Both the position numbers and the translations under genes were made by a program. Positions 24,147-36,054 of a stretch of DNA of 64,000 nucleotides are shown one piece after another. The stretch covers positions 14,171,821 to 14,235,820 of the forward strand of contig NC_050475.1 in the NCBI RefSeq assembly GCF_013373865.1. Reading direction: 5' to 3'. The stretch is from Monomorium pharaonis (lineage: Eukaryota > Arthropoda > Insecta > Hymenoptera > Formicidae). Every line of letters starts with the position of its first letter. Within the stretch, counting starts at the first letter, position 1. The notes beneath the pieces are model-generated. The model had not been told where the DNA came from, did no database searches, and saw only the letters and a list, made by a program, of their open reading frames with translations.

Positions 24147-25705
24147 CAGTAACCTCAATAATTTTGGAAACACCCTATATTTTATAGATAAACAGTTGTA
24201 CAGCAGTAATCTTTGCAGGTTTTTGATATAAATATATCCATCTAAGACACTTGCAACGCTTATACATACTGAAAATACATTGGTTATTATTTCATAACAC
24301 CGGAGCGCTCGAAGTTGAATTTCGCGCGCTAATTGCGCGTATTTTGCTATAACTAGAGCTAGTACGGCCTATTAAGTATTGTAGTGGCACGCCTGTAATG
24401 TGTACGCAAATTATAAACACACATCAAATTCATAAAAAGTTATTTGAGTGCAATTTTGTTTAAGTTTTGATAAAATTAATAAAATTTATTACAATTATTA
24501 AAAATGGCCCCGACGCGCCAGATTTCGTATGAATCTCGTGTCAAAATTATAACCTTAAAAGAAGAAGGCTATAGTATTCGGCAGATATCAAAAAATTGAA
24601 GTTGTCCGTCAGCGGAGTTGTAAAGACTATTCACCGATATCGAGATACAGGCTCGTATAATGATCGCCCTCGCTCTGGAGCACCCAGAAGAACGTCAAAA
24701 CGTGAGAATAAGTTCTTAACAGTGACAAGTAAACGCGACAGATTCAAAACCGTCCGTGATTTGACTGCTAAACTCAACACATCCAGAGAAACTTCAGTGA
24801 GTGGGTTAACAGTGAGACGGCGCCTGGCAGCTAAAAATCTCAAAGGGTACATAGCTGCCAAAAAACCGCTATTAAAAGTCATTAACAAGAAAAAAAGGCT
24901 TCATTGGGGTAAGACACACAAACATTGGACAGTAGACTGGGAAAAGGTTTTATTTATAGACGAATCGAAGTTTGAAATATTTGGAAGTAAGCGTAATCAA
25001 TTTGTACGTCGTCTGCCCGGAGAACGTAGTCCCAATGCATAGCTTTAACTGTAAAGCATGGAGGGGGCTCTATGATGGTCTGGGGATGTTTTGGAAATAA
25101 TAAGATCGGAGATTTAGTGAAAGTAGCGGGAAAAAAAAACATCACAGTATTCTGCAGCAACACGCCAAAACATCTGGCTTGCGTTTGATTGGCAAAGGAT
25201 TCGTATTACAACAAGATAACGACCCAAAACATACGTCTCGTTTTTCTAAAAACTATTTGCAGTCATTAGAAAAGAAAAAAATTCTACAAAACATGGAATG
25301 GCCTCCCCAGTCCCCAGATTGTAATCCAATCGAATTATTATGGAATGAATTAGACAGAAGTTTGCAAACAGCGAATTACGAATGAGGTACATCTTTGGAA
25401 GGTTCTCCAGCAAAAATGGAAAAATATTCCGACAGAATCCTTGCAAAAATTGATTCACTGTATGCTAAGAATATGCAATGCAGTAATTAAGGCAAAGGAG
25501 GTTTCTTTGAAGAATGTAAAATTTAATTTTTTATTTATTATTCTAAGAATTTGTTGCATAGTGTGTACATATACATATGTATATACATTCCTTTTTGTTT
25601 TCTGTAGTAAATAAACATTTATAAACAAAAATAGATCAATTTTATTATGTATTTCCTTTATATTAAACATTTTTATAGGGTGTTTCCAAACTATGGAGGG
25701 TACTG
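24147..25705 (+). mobile_element. Tc1-type DNA transposon, complete ends
   Basis: Inverted repeats CAGTAACCTCAATAATTT...GGAAACACCCTATA (24147 on) and the reverse complement of CAGTACCCTCCATAGTTT...GGAAACACCCTATA (ending at 25705). TA flanks both sides (24145-24146 and 25706-25707). The length of 1559 bp is typical of Tc1. A transposase pseudogene lies inside. Confidence 0.92.
24504..25495 (+). pseudogene. Tc1 transposase, three-frame relic
   Basis: DDE transposase. ATG at 24504 begins MAPTRQISYESRVKIITLKE and stops after KEEGYSIRQISKN (24596). The next frame (24596-25042) gives VVKTIHRYRDTGSYNDRPRS, then LHWGKTHKHW and VLFIDESKFEIFGS (first catalytic Asp). The third frame (25179-25385) gives GFVLQQDNDPKHTS (second Asp) and WPPQSPDCNPIELLWNELDR (third acidic residue, a DD34E arrangement). 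All catalytic residues survive, but at least two frameshifts and a stop near 25384 kill the gene. Confidence 0.92.
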
Positions 25706-25710
25706 TACCT

Positions 25711-26160
25711 ATGCGGCGTGTGCATATGCTTCAAGTCAGCGCTCGGAGATAGTTGCCCTTTTCAGCCAGATTTCAGAGTCGACGCCTACCGTTCCCTCAC
25801 TACCGCTCGCAACCTTGACGGCCAAGCCGCCGAGCGCTTGCGGACGCTTCAGGCACGTTGCGATAAAGAAGTATACTGGGAGTCATACCTAAAATATTTT
25901 TCTTGTTAAATAATATTTATTTTTATTAAATAATTAAATATTAATAATTTTATTATTAATATTTATTATTAATATATGTTATGTATATAAAGCTATTTTA
26001 CATATACGTATGAAATATGCTATAATAATATATTTTTTATAAAATATAATTACAACTTTGACAATAGCTTTCCATATCACCCGTGAGGTACTATTGTTTG
26101 ATACGTTGTTTTTAATAGTAATTTTCCCAGTAGCTCTATTCCACTAATAATAAAACGTTA
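25711..26160 (-). repeat. Terminal part of hAT copy (inverted partner at 31315-31742)
   Basis: Reverse-complement match to 31315-31742: GCGCTCGGAGATAGTTGCCC, TTTCAGCCAGATTTCAGAG, GGCCAAGCCGC and CCCGTGAGGTACTATTGTTTG. A short GC-rich subterminal block is embedded in AT-rich sequence. Confidence 0.75.
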
Positions 26161-26283
26161 TGATATAGCAAACAAGGAAACAATTTCTTTATAAAATAAA
26201 AAAAGTAATTTGAAAAAAAACTGAAGCCAATTTTTCTATTATTTAATATAAATTAATCTAATATAATTTAATTAATTTAATAT

Positions 26284-27990
26284 AATGCGATTTTCTAGGT
26301 CATTTGCACGATTTTACTAAAAATGGTATATCTACAGAGATTTCAAAAGAATTAACTTGTATCAGCAAAGATAATGTTTCATCGCTTAAAGGAAAACGTT
26401 TTTTTTTTGTAAATTTTATTTTTGAAAATGAGCATTTACATAAACATATGGACCCAACAGAAAAAATTAAAAGACCAAAATTTTTTATAAGTGGATAACA
26501 TAATATATCTATTTTGATATATTATGTTATCCACTTCTAAAATATTAAACATAATTTTAAAAAAATTTGGTCCGTTTTTCTAACCGTGCTCGAAAACAAG
26601 ATCGCAATGTAAATTACAAAGCTCTATCTGAAATGCTAAACTGTGTTCCTTGATTTGTATAGCGAGAGGATTTTCAAAAAGTACTAACTCTTTTCTTAGT
26701 GTTTTGAAATCAGTAAAACGGGTATTAAATTGATTAATTAAAGAATCAATTATATCTATAAGTTTGTTTCTTAAAATTACAATTTTTGTCGTATTTGTCA
26801 AAGAAAATGGCAAGAAGGAAAAAAGTGAAAAATATTTCCTAAATGATTTTTAAATAATTGAAGCTTTCTATGAAAAGCATCGACATGACTAACTAATTGC
26901 AAAATAATTTAATTGATCTTTTCTAACTTTAAATTTAACATATTTTAAATCATTTATCATGCCAGTTTTTAAAGCAAGTTTGCAAAGAGAATCTAAATTT
27001 TTTAAAAAATTTTTAAATTCATCAAATTTTACAGGAAAATCTTGTTGTAAGAAGATCTTTCTTATTTCAAAAAATGTTTCCAAACATTTTCCTACGCTAA
27101 GTTATCGCAATACAGAGATATATCTGTATAAGTTGCGTTATGCTTTTTAAGAAAGTGTTGAAACTTTCAATGAGTAAGAAATTTATGATCGTCTTTAATT
27201 TTATTAACAATTTTTGTTACTGTTTGCGTTACGATATATAGTTTTACAACTTTCCTACATAATACTTTTTAATGAATTATGCAATAAATGAAAGGGAACT
27301 TCGCTTTTTTAATTAACCAATAAATCCATTTTTTAAATCCTATCATTGCTTTTGCGCCATCAATTATAAACAATTAAAAAAATCAATATAAAATGTTTTA
27401 AGAGTTTGGTTAATAGCTCCAAAGACATCATCAATACCCGTTGTTGTACTATGAGGTGGAACAAAATTTAAAAGCTCCTCGACACATGAAAAATTGTTTT
27501 GCACGAATAAAGATTTTAATTTTTTTTTTAAGGAAAAAACAATATTATTTATTCAAAATTTTATTGCGTTGTCACTTAAAACTTAATGAAATGATGGCAG
27601 TTTCTTCAAGAGTCAACGAATTTTTTTTCTACTGCTGTGATGATTTCTTTAGAAATTTTTTTTCATTAAACGGTCTTCACTAAACTTTTCACGATAAAGT
27701 TCGAAATGACATTTGACATTGTAAGAGTTGTTATCAAAGCATTATATTCGAACTATGACTACTTTCTGATAAATTAATTTTAATCTTTCAATTAAATTAA
27801 ATTTCTTCTGATCCACATATTTTTTATTTAAATGTTGAACTTTATAATAAGAAAATATTAAGAAAATACTTTTTAAGAAGAGAGCAAATATACAAAGAAG
27901 ACAAACGGTTTTATTATAGACAGATGTGAAAAAAATTTTTTGCATGCCTTATTAAAAGATTATACGTATTGCTCATATTTTACATTTTGT
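26284..27990 (-). pseudogene. hAT transposase (ZBED5/GTF2IRD2-like), heavily decayed copy
   Basis: Minus-strand relic homologous to the copy at 29477-31275. Recognisable pieces in order: KIFFTSVYNKTVCLLC (BED-finger region, about 27900), YVDQKKFNLIERLKLIYQK, FFEIRKIFLQQDFPVKFDEF, NFLKNLDSLCKLAL and IDSLINQFNTRFTDFKTLRK (26650-26750). The C-terminus is near 26284. It has many frameshifts and deletions and is more decayed than its partner. Its 5' end meets the MITE at 28034. Confidence 0.85.
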
Positions 27991-28033
27991 TCTATTATAC
28001 ATTTAGCACTATTATATCTAATATTATCACTAA

Positions 28034-29081
28034 CCCAGCTAGCAAAATGATGCAAACTTTGCGCGAAGTTTGTCGCAAACTCGAGCAAATCTTTGCAACA
28101 AAATTACGACAAGGTGTGTCCGCATTAAGCTTAGCTTTTGCTGGCAAGGCTTGTTGTAAATAGTATGACGCATATTTTATGCAAATAACAGGGTAAAATT
28201 TACTAGTAAAGCATAACAACAAATTTACAGCAAGAACAAGGCAAACCTTGCTGTACACAATATGATAGCAAATTTGTGGCAAGAATAGAGTAAACCTTGC
28301 TGTACATAGCATGATAGCAAATTTGTGGCAAAAACAAGGCAAACCTTGCTATGTACAATATGATAGCAAATTTGTGGCAAGAACAGTCGACCAAATATTG
28401 TCGAAATTTAGATCAACAAAAATGATTATTAGACTGAAATATTAGACTGATTAGTCCAATATCAAATGTGAATGGTGCAATCGTACTTGGTTCTCTGTTC
28501 TCGACGAGCCCCTTTTATTAATCCAGTAGTTAATCTTTTTCACGAGAAATGCGCCATCTTAAGATAGATAGTAAAGTCAGAAATAAAGTTTAAAACCCGA
28601 TAATGCAACCCTGTTATTTGCATAAAATGTGCGTCATACTATTTGCGACAAGCCTTGCCAACAAAAACTAAGCTGTTTATGGACACACCTTGTCGCAATT
28701 TTTATTGCGAAAGTATGCTCGGCAAGTTTTATTTTGTTCTTGCTACTAATTTGCCGTTATTCTGTGCTTAACAAGATTTCCTGTTTCTGCCATAAATTTA
28801 TTGTCATGTCGTGTAGCAAGGTTTGTTCTGTTATTTGCTTAAATTTTACATTTTATCGTGTCGGAACAAATCTTGTAATTTCTATACGTAATATTTATGT
28901 ACAAGTCTTTCTCTGTTATTTGCAGCATCGTGTGATGAAAACTTTTGCCGTAAATTTGCTCGAAACTTTTAGAAAACAAAGCAACAGACAATTACTTGTC
29001 ATAAAATTGTTGTCAAAATTGAAACAATCCTTGCTGTAAAGCTTTCACGATATGTGATTTTAACAGGCCTGGCTAGCTGGG
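28034..29081. mobile_element. CCCAGCTAGC-ended MITE, copy 1
   Basis: Ends CCCAGCTAGC and GCTAGCTGGG. It is almost identical along its whole length to 54062-55106. Inside, the word GCAAACCTTGCTGTAC...CAAATTTGTGGCAAG is repeated about three times (28225-28390), with inverted partners near the right end. It lies between the 5' ends of two hAT copies. The flanks are AA (left) and TA (right); the copy at 54062 has a clean 2-bp AT duplication. The cysteine-rich peptides that can be read from it are by-products of the repeated word. Confidence 0.85.
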
Positions 29082-29476
29082 TAATATTATGAGAGTAGTA
29101 TTTTCTGTTTTGTAATATTTTCTGTTTGTAATTTCGCGGGATTATTTTAGCCGCGAACTCTTACTCCTACAGCGCACTGATTTGCAATTGTTTTACCTCC
29201 TCCGCTGTTTCTTAACGGTCTTGTACCAGCGAAACGTGGCGCATTACAGTCTCGTGTGAGAGTACAGAATATCGAGGTGATATTTATATTGTTCAAGCAA
29301 AAAGTATTACTTGAATAATAGTGATAGTGTGATAGTGCAATCGTGCTAATAGTATATTAATTCTTATTAAAATAACAAGGTGTAATAGTGTGTTTATAAA
29401 TATTATTTGTCTTTTATGCTAAATTTTTTCTCTTTTTCGGCTTGTGCTAGATTTCTTCTTTCTTTTGGTTAAAAAT

Positions 29477-31275
29477 ATGGATAGCGAACAAAGATACGTG
29501 CAATATTTTGATGAGGTATAGGAAGAAATTTTTTTCACTTCTATTTCTAATAAAATAATCTGTCTTCTATGTGATTATCAGCCAACTCTTGTTAAAAAGT
29601 ACATTCTTCATAGACATTATAAAGTTAAACATTCCGAAGAGTACTCAAAATATGTGGATCAGGAGAAATATAATTTAATTGAGGGTTTTAAATTAATTTA
29701 TCAAGAAGGTTGTAATATTCATGAAAGTTCAAATATCGATAATGCATCAGTAAAAGCTATTACAGCATCGTATACCATTTCAAATCTTATCGTAAAAAAT
29801 GCTTAACCATTTACTGAAGGAAAATTTGTAAAGAAATGCATCATCGCAGCAGTAAAGTCATTCGGAAATTCGTTGACTCTTGAAGAAGCTGCTAGCATTC
29901 CACTACGTGACAAAGTAGTTAAATCGCGAGTAAATGATATCGCTTTTTCCTTAGAAAATAGATTAAAATCTTTATTAGAGTCTTGTTCTTTCTTTTCGTT
30001 ATGTCTTGATGAAAGCATTGATAATCGGCATGTGAGTTAATTGAGCATTTTTGCTCGAATCGTGCAAAACAGTTTTTCATGTGTCGAGGAGCTCTTAGAT
30101 TTTGTTCTACTTCATAGTACAACAACGGGTATTGATATCTTTGAAGCTGTTAATCAAACTCTAAAAAAATTTAATATTGATTTCTCAAAATGTTCAGCTA
30201 TCGTAACTGATGGCGCGAAAGCAATGACAGGGTCAAAAAACGGATTCATTGGTCAATTAAAGAAACGAGATTTAAAAGTCCTTGTAATTCATTGCATAAT
30301 TCATCAAGAAGCATTATGTGGAAAAGTTGTAAAACTATGTACCGCAATGCAAATGGTAACAAAAATTGTTAACACAATTAAAGGAGGTCACAAATTTCTT
30401 AGTCACCGAAAATTTCAACATTTTCTTGAAGAACATAACGCAACTTATACAGATATACCTCTGTATTGCGAAGTTCGGTGGCTTAGCGCAGGAAAATGTC
30501 TGGAAAAGTTTTTCGCAATAAGAAACGAGATCTTCCTTTTCTTACAACAAGAATTTCCTGCAAAACTTGATGAATTTAAACATTTTTTCAAAGATTTAGA
30601 TTCTCTTTGCGAGCTTGCTTTAATAACTGACCTTACAAATTATTTAAACATGTTAAATTTAAAGTTACAAAAGACAAATCAAGTTATTTCACAATTAATT
30701 AGCCATATTGATTCCTTTCACAGAAAGCTTCAATTATTTAAGAATCATTTAGAGAATAATATTTTTCACTTTTTTCCTTCTTGCCAAATTCTTTTTGAAG
30801 AATCTGACAAAAATTGTAATTTTAGAAAACAAACTTATATTATTGATTCTTTAATAAATCAATTCAATACCCGTTTCACTGATTTCAAAATGTTAAGGAA
30901 AGATTTAATACTTTTTGAAAACCCTCTCACTGTGCAAATCGAGGAACAAAGTTTACTAACTTCAGGCAGAACTTTGTGATTTACAATGCGATCTTGCTCT
31001 GAAAGCACGGTTAGAAAAGAAGGTCGAATTTTTCAAAATCTTAGATATATCATCTTATCCACTTTTAAAAAATTTCGGTTTTCGAATTTTTTCAATGTTT
31101 GGATCCACATATTTATGAGTGTTCTTTTTCAAAAATGACATTTACAAAAACAGATAAACGTTCTTCTTTAAGCGATGAATCATTATCTTCCCTGATGCGA
31201 GTTAGTTCTTCTAAAATATCTGTAGATATACAATCTTTAGTAGAATCGTGCAAACGACCTAGAAAATCGCATTAA
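29477..31275 (+). pseudogene. hAT transposase (ZBED5/GTF2IRD2-like), near full length
   Basis: From ATG at 29477 to TAA at 31273-31275, in one frame to about 30979. There are three nonsense codons (29519, about 29804, about 30040) and a late frameshift near 30960. N-terminal BED-type zinc finger: CLLCDYQPTLVKKYILHRHY then KVKH. Middle: SAIVTDGAKAMTGSKNGFIG (catalytic-region Asp), HCIIHQEALCGKVVK, EVRWLSAGKCLEKFFAIRNE and LNLKLQKTNQVISQLISHI. C-terminal dimerisation region: FGSTYLCECSFSKMTFTKTD and SSLSDESLSSLMRV. These blocks are those of hAT transposases related to vertebrate ZBED5, FAM200 and GTF2IRD2. Intact host function is unlikely given the stops. Confidence 0.92.
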
Positions 31276-31314
31276 ATTTTGATATATTAATTTATATTAA
31301 ATGATAGACAAACT

Positions 31315-31742
31315 GGCTTAAGTCATAATATTTCATTATTAGTGGAATAGGCCTACTGGGGAAACCACTTAAAAAAAAAACGCATCAAACAATAGTACCT
31401 CACGGGTGATGTGGAAAGATTGTCAAAATTGTAATTATATTTAATTATATTTAATAAAAAATATATTATAACATATATTATATATGTATATAATAGCTTT
31501 ATATACATAATATTAATAATAAAGTTTTCAATATTTAATTATTTAATAAAAATAAAAATTATTTAATGAGAAAAATATTTCAGATACGACCCCCAGTATA
31601 TTTCTTTATAGGGATGCGCCTGAGGCGGTCACGTGTGTTCAGCGGCTTGGCCGTCAATAAGCGGTAGTGGGGGAATGGTAGGCGTCGCCTCTGAAATCTG
31701 GCTGAAAAGGGCAACTATCTCCGAGCGCTGCTCTAAGTTAAT
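31315..31742 (+). repeat. Terminal part of hAT copy (inverted partner at 25711-26160)
   Basis: Mirror of the left terminal block, with the GC-rich stretch GGCGGTCACGTG...AGCGGCTTGGCCGTC and GAAATCTGGCTGAAAAGGGC. Confidence 0.75.
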
Positions 31743-31911
31743 ATTATTTAATTTTTTTATTACTTTTATTGCAAGAAATGTAAACGTTATATATTTTTTG
31801 GCATAATTTAGTGTTTTAACTTTTAATTAGTGTAATTAACAAACATTTAAATTTAAAAAAAATTAGTGCAATTAATAGTTATGTAACTATTAAATGTTTT
31901 GAGTAAGGCCC

Positions 31912-32871
31912 GATTGCGCACATAAGCGATTGGACACAGTAGTATTTCCCGATTGGACACAGACCCAATTGGACACGAACCCGATTGGACACGGACCCGA
32001 TTGGACACGGACTCGATTGGACACGGACCCGATTGTACACGAACCCAATTGCATACTGACCCGATTGCACACAAACCCGATTGTACACCGACCCGATTGC
32101 GCACCGACCCGTTTGCACACGGACCCGATTGCACACGGACTCGATTGCGCATCGATCCGTTTGCACACGGACCCGATTGCGCACCGACCCGATTGCACAC
32201 GACCCGTTTGCACACGGACCAAATTAGACACGGACTCGATTGGATACAGACCTGATTGGACACGGATCCGATTGCACACGGACCCGATTGCACACCGACC
32301 CGATTGCACACGACCCGTTTGCACACGAACCCGATTGCACACGGACCCGATTGCGCACCGACCCGATTGCACACGACCCGTTCGCACACGGACTTGATTG
32401 CACACAGACCCGATTGCACACCGATTCGATTGCGCACCGACCCGTTTGCACACAGACCCGATTGCACACGAATCCGCATCGCAGAATAATGCAAAAACAA
32501 TTTAGATAGCACAGAAAATTTTTATAAATATTTTACGAATTTATTTTTAAAAAACATTTTTTAAAAGTTATATAATCGTTTTTCATAAATTATATAGAAA
32601 TAATACAAAAATTATTATTAACAATATATAAAATATATTTTTAAAATGTACTAAAAAATATTTATGGTATATAAACTCGAAATATTTGTTTCATTTTTGG
32701 ATTATAATAGCATAAATATGTATTTTTAATATTTTTATAAATATTTATCATAATTTTTTTATACTTGGCAAACTCAGACATAAAAATACGTACAAAATAT
32801 TTATTATAATATTTTTCTTTCTTATACATATTTTATAGTTGCAAACCTATGTGGTGCAGAAAATGCTTTGT

Positions 32872-32912
<41 letters not shown>

Positions 32913-33236
32913 GGGGGAGTGCAAGGGGGGCTTCGCCCCTCTCTTGCACCCACCCCGTCCAAGTCACTAATCCATGTACTATCTGCAATGCGGAATCGTA
33001 TCGTGCGCAATCGGGTCCGTGTTTAATCGGGTCCGTGTGCAAACGGGTCGTGTGCAATCGGGTCGGTGCGCAATCGGGTCCGTGTGCAATCGGGTCCGTG
33101 TGCAATCGGGTCCGTGTCCAAACGGGTTCGTGTCCAATTGGGTCTGTGTCCAATCGGGTCTGTGTCCAATCGAGTCCGTGTCCAATAGGGACTGTGTCCG
33201 ATCGGGACGGTGTACAATCGAGACTGTGTCCAACCT
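31912..33236. mobile_element. Foldback element with CCCGATTGCACACGGA words
   Basis: The left arm (31912-32475) is about 30 words of CCCGATTGCACACGGA and variants with GGACAC, GCGCAC or TACAC. The right arm (32995-33236) is the reverse complement (TCCGTGTGCAATCGGG). The AT-rich left centre is unique. The right centre has the shared core (GCAAACCTATGTGGTGCAG, a (CA)n tract at 32874-32909, and a GTGCAAGGGG...CCCCT hairpin). The words give spurious reading frames on both strands. No target duplication was found. Confidence 0.8.
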
Positions 33237-33766
33237 AGTTTTCTATAGTTCTCTATCATTTCTTCTCATCCTTTCTCTGTAATCTTGACTTTTGTGATTT
33301 TCTAGAAAATTTTTCCCGGGTAATGTGATTACGCATGCCTGCACGTTCCGGATTATACATTTGTGATCCAAACTGCTTTTAGGTGTTTTTTGAGGTTAGG
33401 AAAAAATGAGCCAATTCAGCAATTCTGACCTTGGATTTGGATTCAGCGGGTCAAAATACATAAGGATAGACTTGTCTAATCCGTCGGACCAACATTAAAA
33501 AAAAATTTTTTTTGAGGTTAGGAAATGCGAGCTAACTTTGCAATTATGACCTTGAATTCGGATTCAGCGGGTTAAAATACATAAGGATTGACTAGTCTGG
33601 CCCACCGGACCAACATTTAAAAGAAAATTTTTTTTGCGGTTGGAAAATGCGAGCTAACTTTGCAATTCTGACCTTAGATTCAGATTCAGCGGGTCAAAAT
33701 ACATAAGGATTGACTAGTCTAGTCCGCCGGACCAATCACTTTTTTTTGTGTGCCTGTGTTATCAAA
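33237..33766. repeat. Deletion derivative of the 56297-58067 element
   Basis: Begins with CCTAGTTTTCTATAGTT and TTTTCTAGAAAATTTT, which match the interior gene region of the larger element (56930-57000). It then jumps to its terminal repeat (GGGTAATGTG.TTACGCA.GCCTGCACGTTCC). Three tandem copies of the TGACTAGTCT.G.CCGCCGGACC end block follow, finishing at GTGTGCCTGTGT. Confidence 0.75.
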
Positions 33767-33859
33767 GAAAACAATAAATTAATTACAAACTGATATAAAA
33801 AACCGACCTTCTCCGGACGTTACGTCAATATTTATTCCAGCCGCCCTTTAAAATATAAA

Positions 33860-34548
33860 ACCAATACCATTATCCGTTTGGTTGATCAAGCAATACTATT
33901 GTCGGATAACAGATTTCACAAAAAGAACATCAACATAGTAAAAAACATTCTGATTAATAATTGCTTTTTCCGTAACTTAATAAATCGGTATGTAAAAAAC
34001 AGACAAAAATTTCTAAAACATTATAACAATTATTCTGACAATCCCAATAGTGAAAAATTTAATTTAAAGAAGAGCATAGTCTTAGAGCATATGTCAAAGG
34101 TAGTAGTGAGGGCGTCAGCCATTTTCTTAATAAGCTAGGATTCAGCACAGTTTATACAGTACAAAAAAAACTCGATACAATAATTCGACATGGCAAAGAT
34201 AAGATTGACCGCTTAAGAAAAACAAACATTGTGTACAGCATAAAATGTAAGGATTGTCCAGCGGTGTATATCGGACAGACCAAACGTCATTTGGAAAAAC
34301 GCATGAAAGAACACTGTAATAACATAAAAAAACACGAATGTTGCCAATCGGTGGTTAGCTCACACAGAATCTTGAACAATCATGATTTTAATTGATCAAC
34401 ACCGAGCATATTGCATAGTGAGAAACACATTCGGAAGAGAGAAATTGTCGAAATGTTTCTCATAAAAAAGTTTGATAACACCCTAAACTTACAAAAAGAT
34501 ACTAAAAATTTAAATCCGATTTACAACCGCGTCATCAAATATATGTAA
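33860..34548 (+). pseudogene. Penelope-like retroelement C-terminus with GIY-YIG endonuclease
   Basis: First frame: RLVDQAILLSDNRFHKKNIN and FFRNLINRYVKNRQKFL, the linker before the endonuclease. After a frameshift near 34100 come LGFSTVYTVQKKLDTIIRHG and then NIVYSIKCKDCPAVYIGQTK followed by RHLEKRMKEH. C-x2-C followed by VYIGQTKR..L..R..EH is the GIY-YIG nuclease signature typical of Penelope-like elements. The end is LNPIYNRVIKYM, stop at 34546. A stop also interrupts at about 34396. The RT domain itself is missing upstream. Confidence 0.88.
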
Positions 34549-34985
34549 ACGTTTAGACGAAGTTTGCCCCTTTGACTTATTTGTATTTATTGCGTCGATC
34601 AGTCTGACAGTTACTGCCTTTCAGTAAAGACATACAATGTTTCTCTTACATTATGTGCTTTATCAATTTCATTGTAAAAAAATTCTTTCTGTACTCATTG
34701 CGATAATAATTTGTTCCTTGTATTTTCCTGTGACAATACGTGAGTTGCATTCTTAGGTATTCATAGTTATTCGCATTCTTAGTTATTAAAAAACAAATTT
34801 CACTCACCACAGTTTTTTAAAACAAATTACAGTTTAAATCATGATCCGCTGACACGAATCACAAATTTAGAGTAGATTGTTACTTGAGAAGGGCTTAAAG
34901 CGAGGGCCGAAACGTTGTAATCACTTGGAGTTTTAATAAAATTTGCCACTTGCGTCGACATAATCTCACTTCAAATTTTTAAAAA
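34549..34985 (+). mobile_element. Penelope-like element 3' region with hammerhead-like motif
   Basis: Follows the GIY-YIG stop codon. At about 34884-34920 the sequence CTTGAGAAGGGC...GGGCCGAAACGTTG resembles the core of a hammerhead ribozyme (CUGANGA, stem II, GAAA), with two substitutions in the first box. Hammerhead motifs are known in Penelope-like elements. A diverged relative is at 21660-21690 on the minus strand. Confidence 0.55.
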
Positions 34986-35020
34986 TTACTTTGTGTTGCC
35001 TTTTTGATATTATAGTCGTT

Positions 35021-35712
35021 TTTCACGTAAAGCTTGATTCAAATCGATCATTTGTTGTCGGTAGTGTTTAGTATTAACGGTTTCGCCAGGTTTTAACAGC
35101 TCATAATAGATCACACCCTTCTGATACCACCAAGCACAGAGCATTGTCTTCCGTCCGTAGCAATTTGGCCTTGCAGACGATGTTGATGGTTTGCCTGGAG
35201 TTACCCATGATTTTTTACTCTTAGGATTGTCAAAATATATCCACTTTTCATCGCGAGTTACAATTCAATGGAGAAATGACTTTCTTTTGTATCTGGCGAG
35301 CAGCATTTTGCAAATGATTTTTCGGTTTTCCTGCTGTCTTTTATTCAGTTCATGTGGAATCCATTTTCTCATCTTCTGGATCTTTTCCATGACTTTCAAA
35401 CGTATGGAGGCTTCTCGTGTCACATTTAATTGATCCGCGAGTTGTTGTTGCGTTTGAGCGTCATGCTCATCCAACAATGCTTGCAATTCGCTGTCTTCAA
35501 ACTTTTTCGATGGTCTTCCACGTTCTTTGTTTCTCACGTCAAAATCGTCACTTCTGAATTCTTTAAACCACTCAAAGCACTGTGATTTACCAAGAGCATC
35601 CTCACCGTAAGCTTTGACAAGCATTCGATGCGATTCTGCAGCAGTTTTCTTCAAATAGTAGCAGAAAATCAATGCTGTCCGCAAATCATAGTTTCTAAGC
35701 ATAAAATTCGAC
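35021..35712 (-). pseudogene. mariner transposase, 3'-truncated
   Basis: On the minus strand: SNFMLRNYDLRTALIFCYYL, KKTAAESHRMLVKAYGEDAL, CFEWFKEFRSDDFDVRNKER (paired helix-turn-helix DNA-binding part), then VTRDEKWIYFDNPKSKKSWV (first catalytic Asp) and MLCAWWYQKGVIYYELLKPG. One in-frame TGA (in the tryptophan before IVTRDEKW) and truncation at REKRL before the second catalytic Asp. The subfamily looks like the cecropia-type mariners. Confidence 0.9.
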
Positions 35713-35879
35713 ATGTTCAACGCTATTAAAAACTATGCTGTTGTATGAAACTTGTATTGTTGTGAGTTGAAAATCTTTATCAGATGTCAAAAGAAAATGG
35801 TGCCAATGACGCGGTTTGACGGTAACTACATTGACAGCTAGCGTTATCTATGGGCAAATTCCGGTTTCGTATTTACAGA

Positions 35880-36054
35880 TTTGTAGTGTGTACACCGTAA
35901 AGTTGTACACCGTACATTTCTACACCGTTCAGTTGTACACCATATATTTTTACATTTTAAAGTTATACATCATAAAGTTGTGTACTGTGCATTTCTACAC
36001 CGTTTGTTTTTGCACCATTCAATTGTACATCGTACATATCTACACCGACTTAAT
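35880..36054 (+). mobile_element. Left arm of a foldback array (GTTGTACACCG words)
   Basis: About ten words: GTTGTACACCGTA, ATTTCTACACCGTTC. The inverted partner is at 38628-38890. The intervening 2.6 kb is the LTR-like block with its own foldback. Confidence 0.75.

Noticed and set aside
28034..29039. Cysteine-rich open frames (for example 27995-28342 and 28629-29039, again near 53930 and 54669)
   Set aside because: They follow the repeated MITE word, run through the MITE boundaries, and occur in identical form in the second MITE copy.
30041..30979. 312-residue open frame as a host gene
   Set aside because: It is the middle of a hAT transposase with in-frame stops upstream and a second decayed copy nearby.
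31912..32475. Regularly spaced short repeats resembling a CRISPR array
   Set aside because: Repeats are degenerate, spacers are not unique, an inverted arm exists at 32995-33236, and the DNA is eukaryotic.
31853..32512. Long open frames on both strands with repeated CAIGSVCNRV-like peptides
   Set aside because: They are translations of the 16-18 bp foldback word array in every frame; both strands are open because the word lacks stops.
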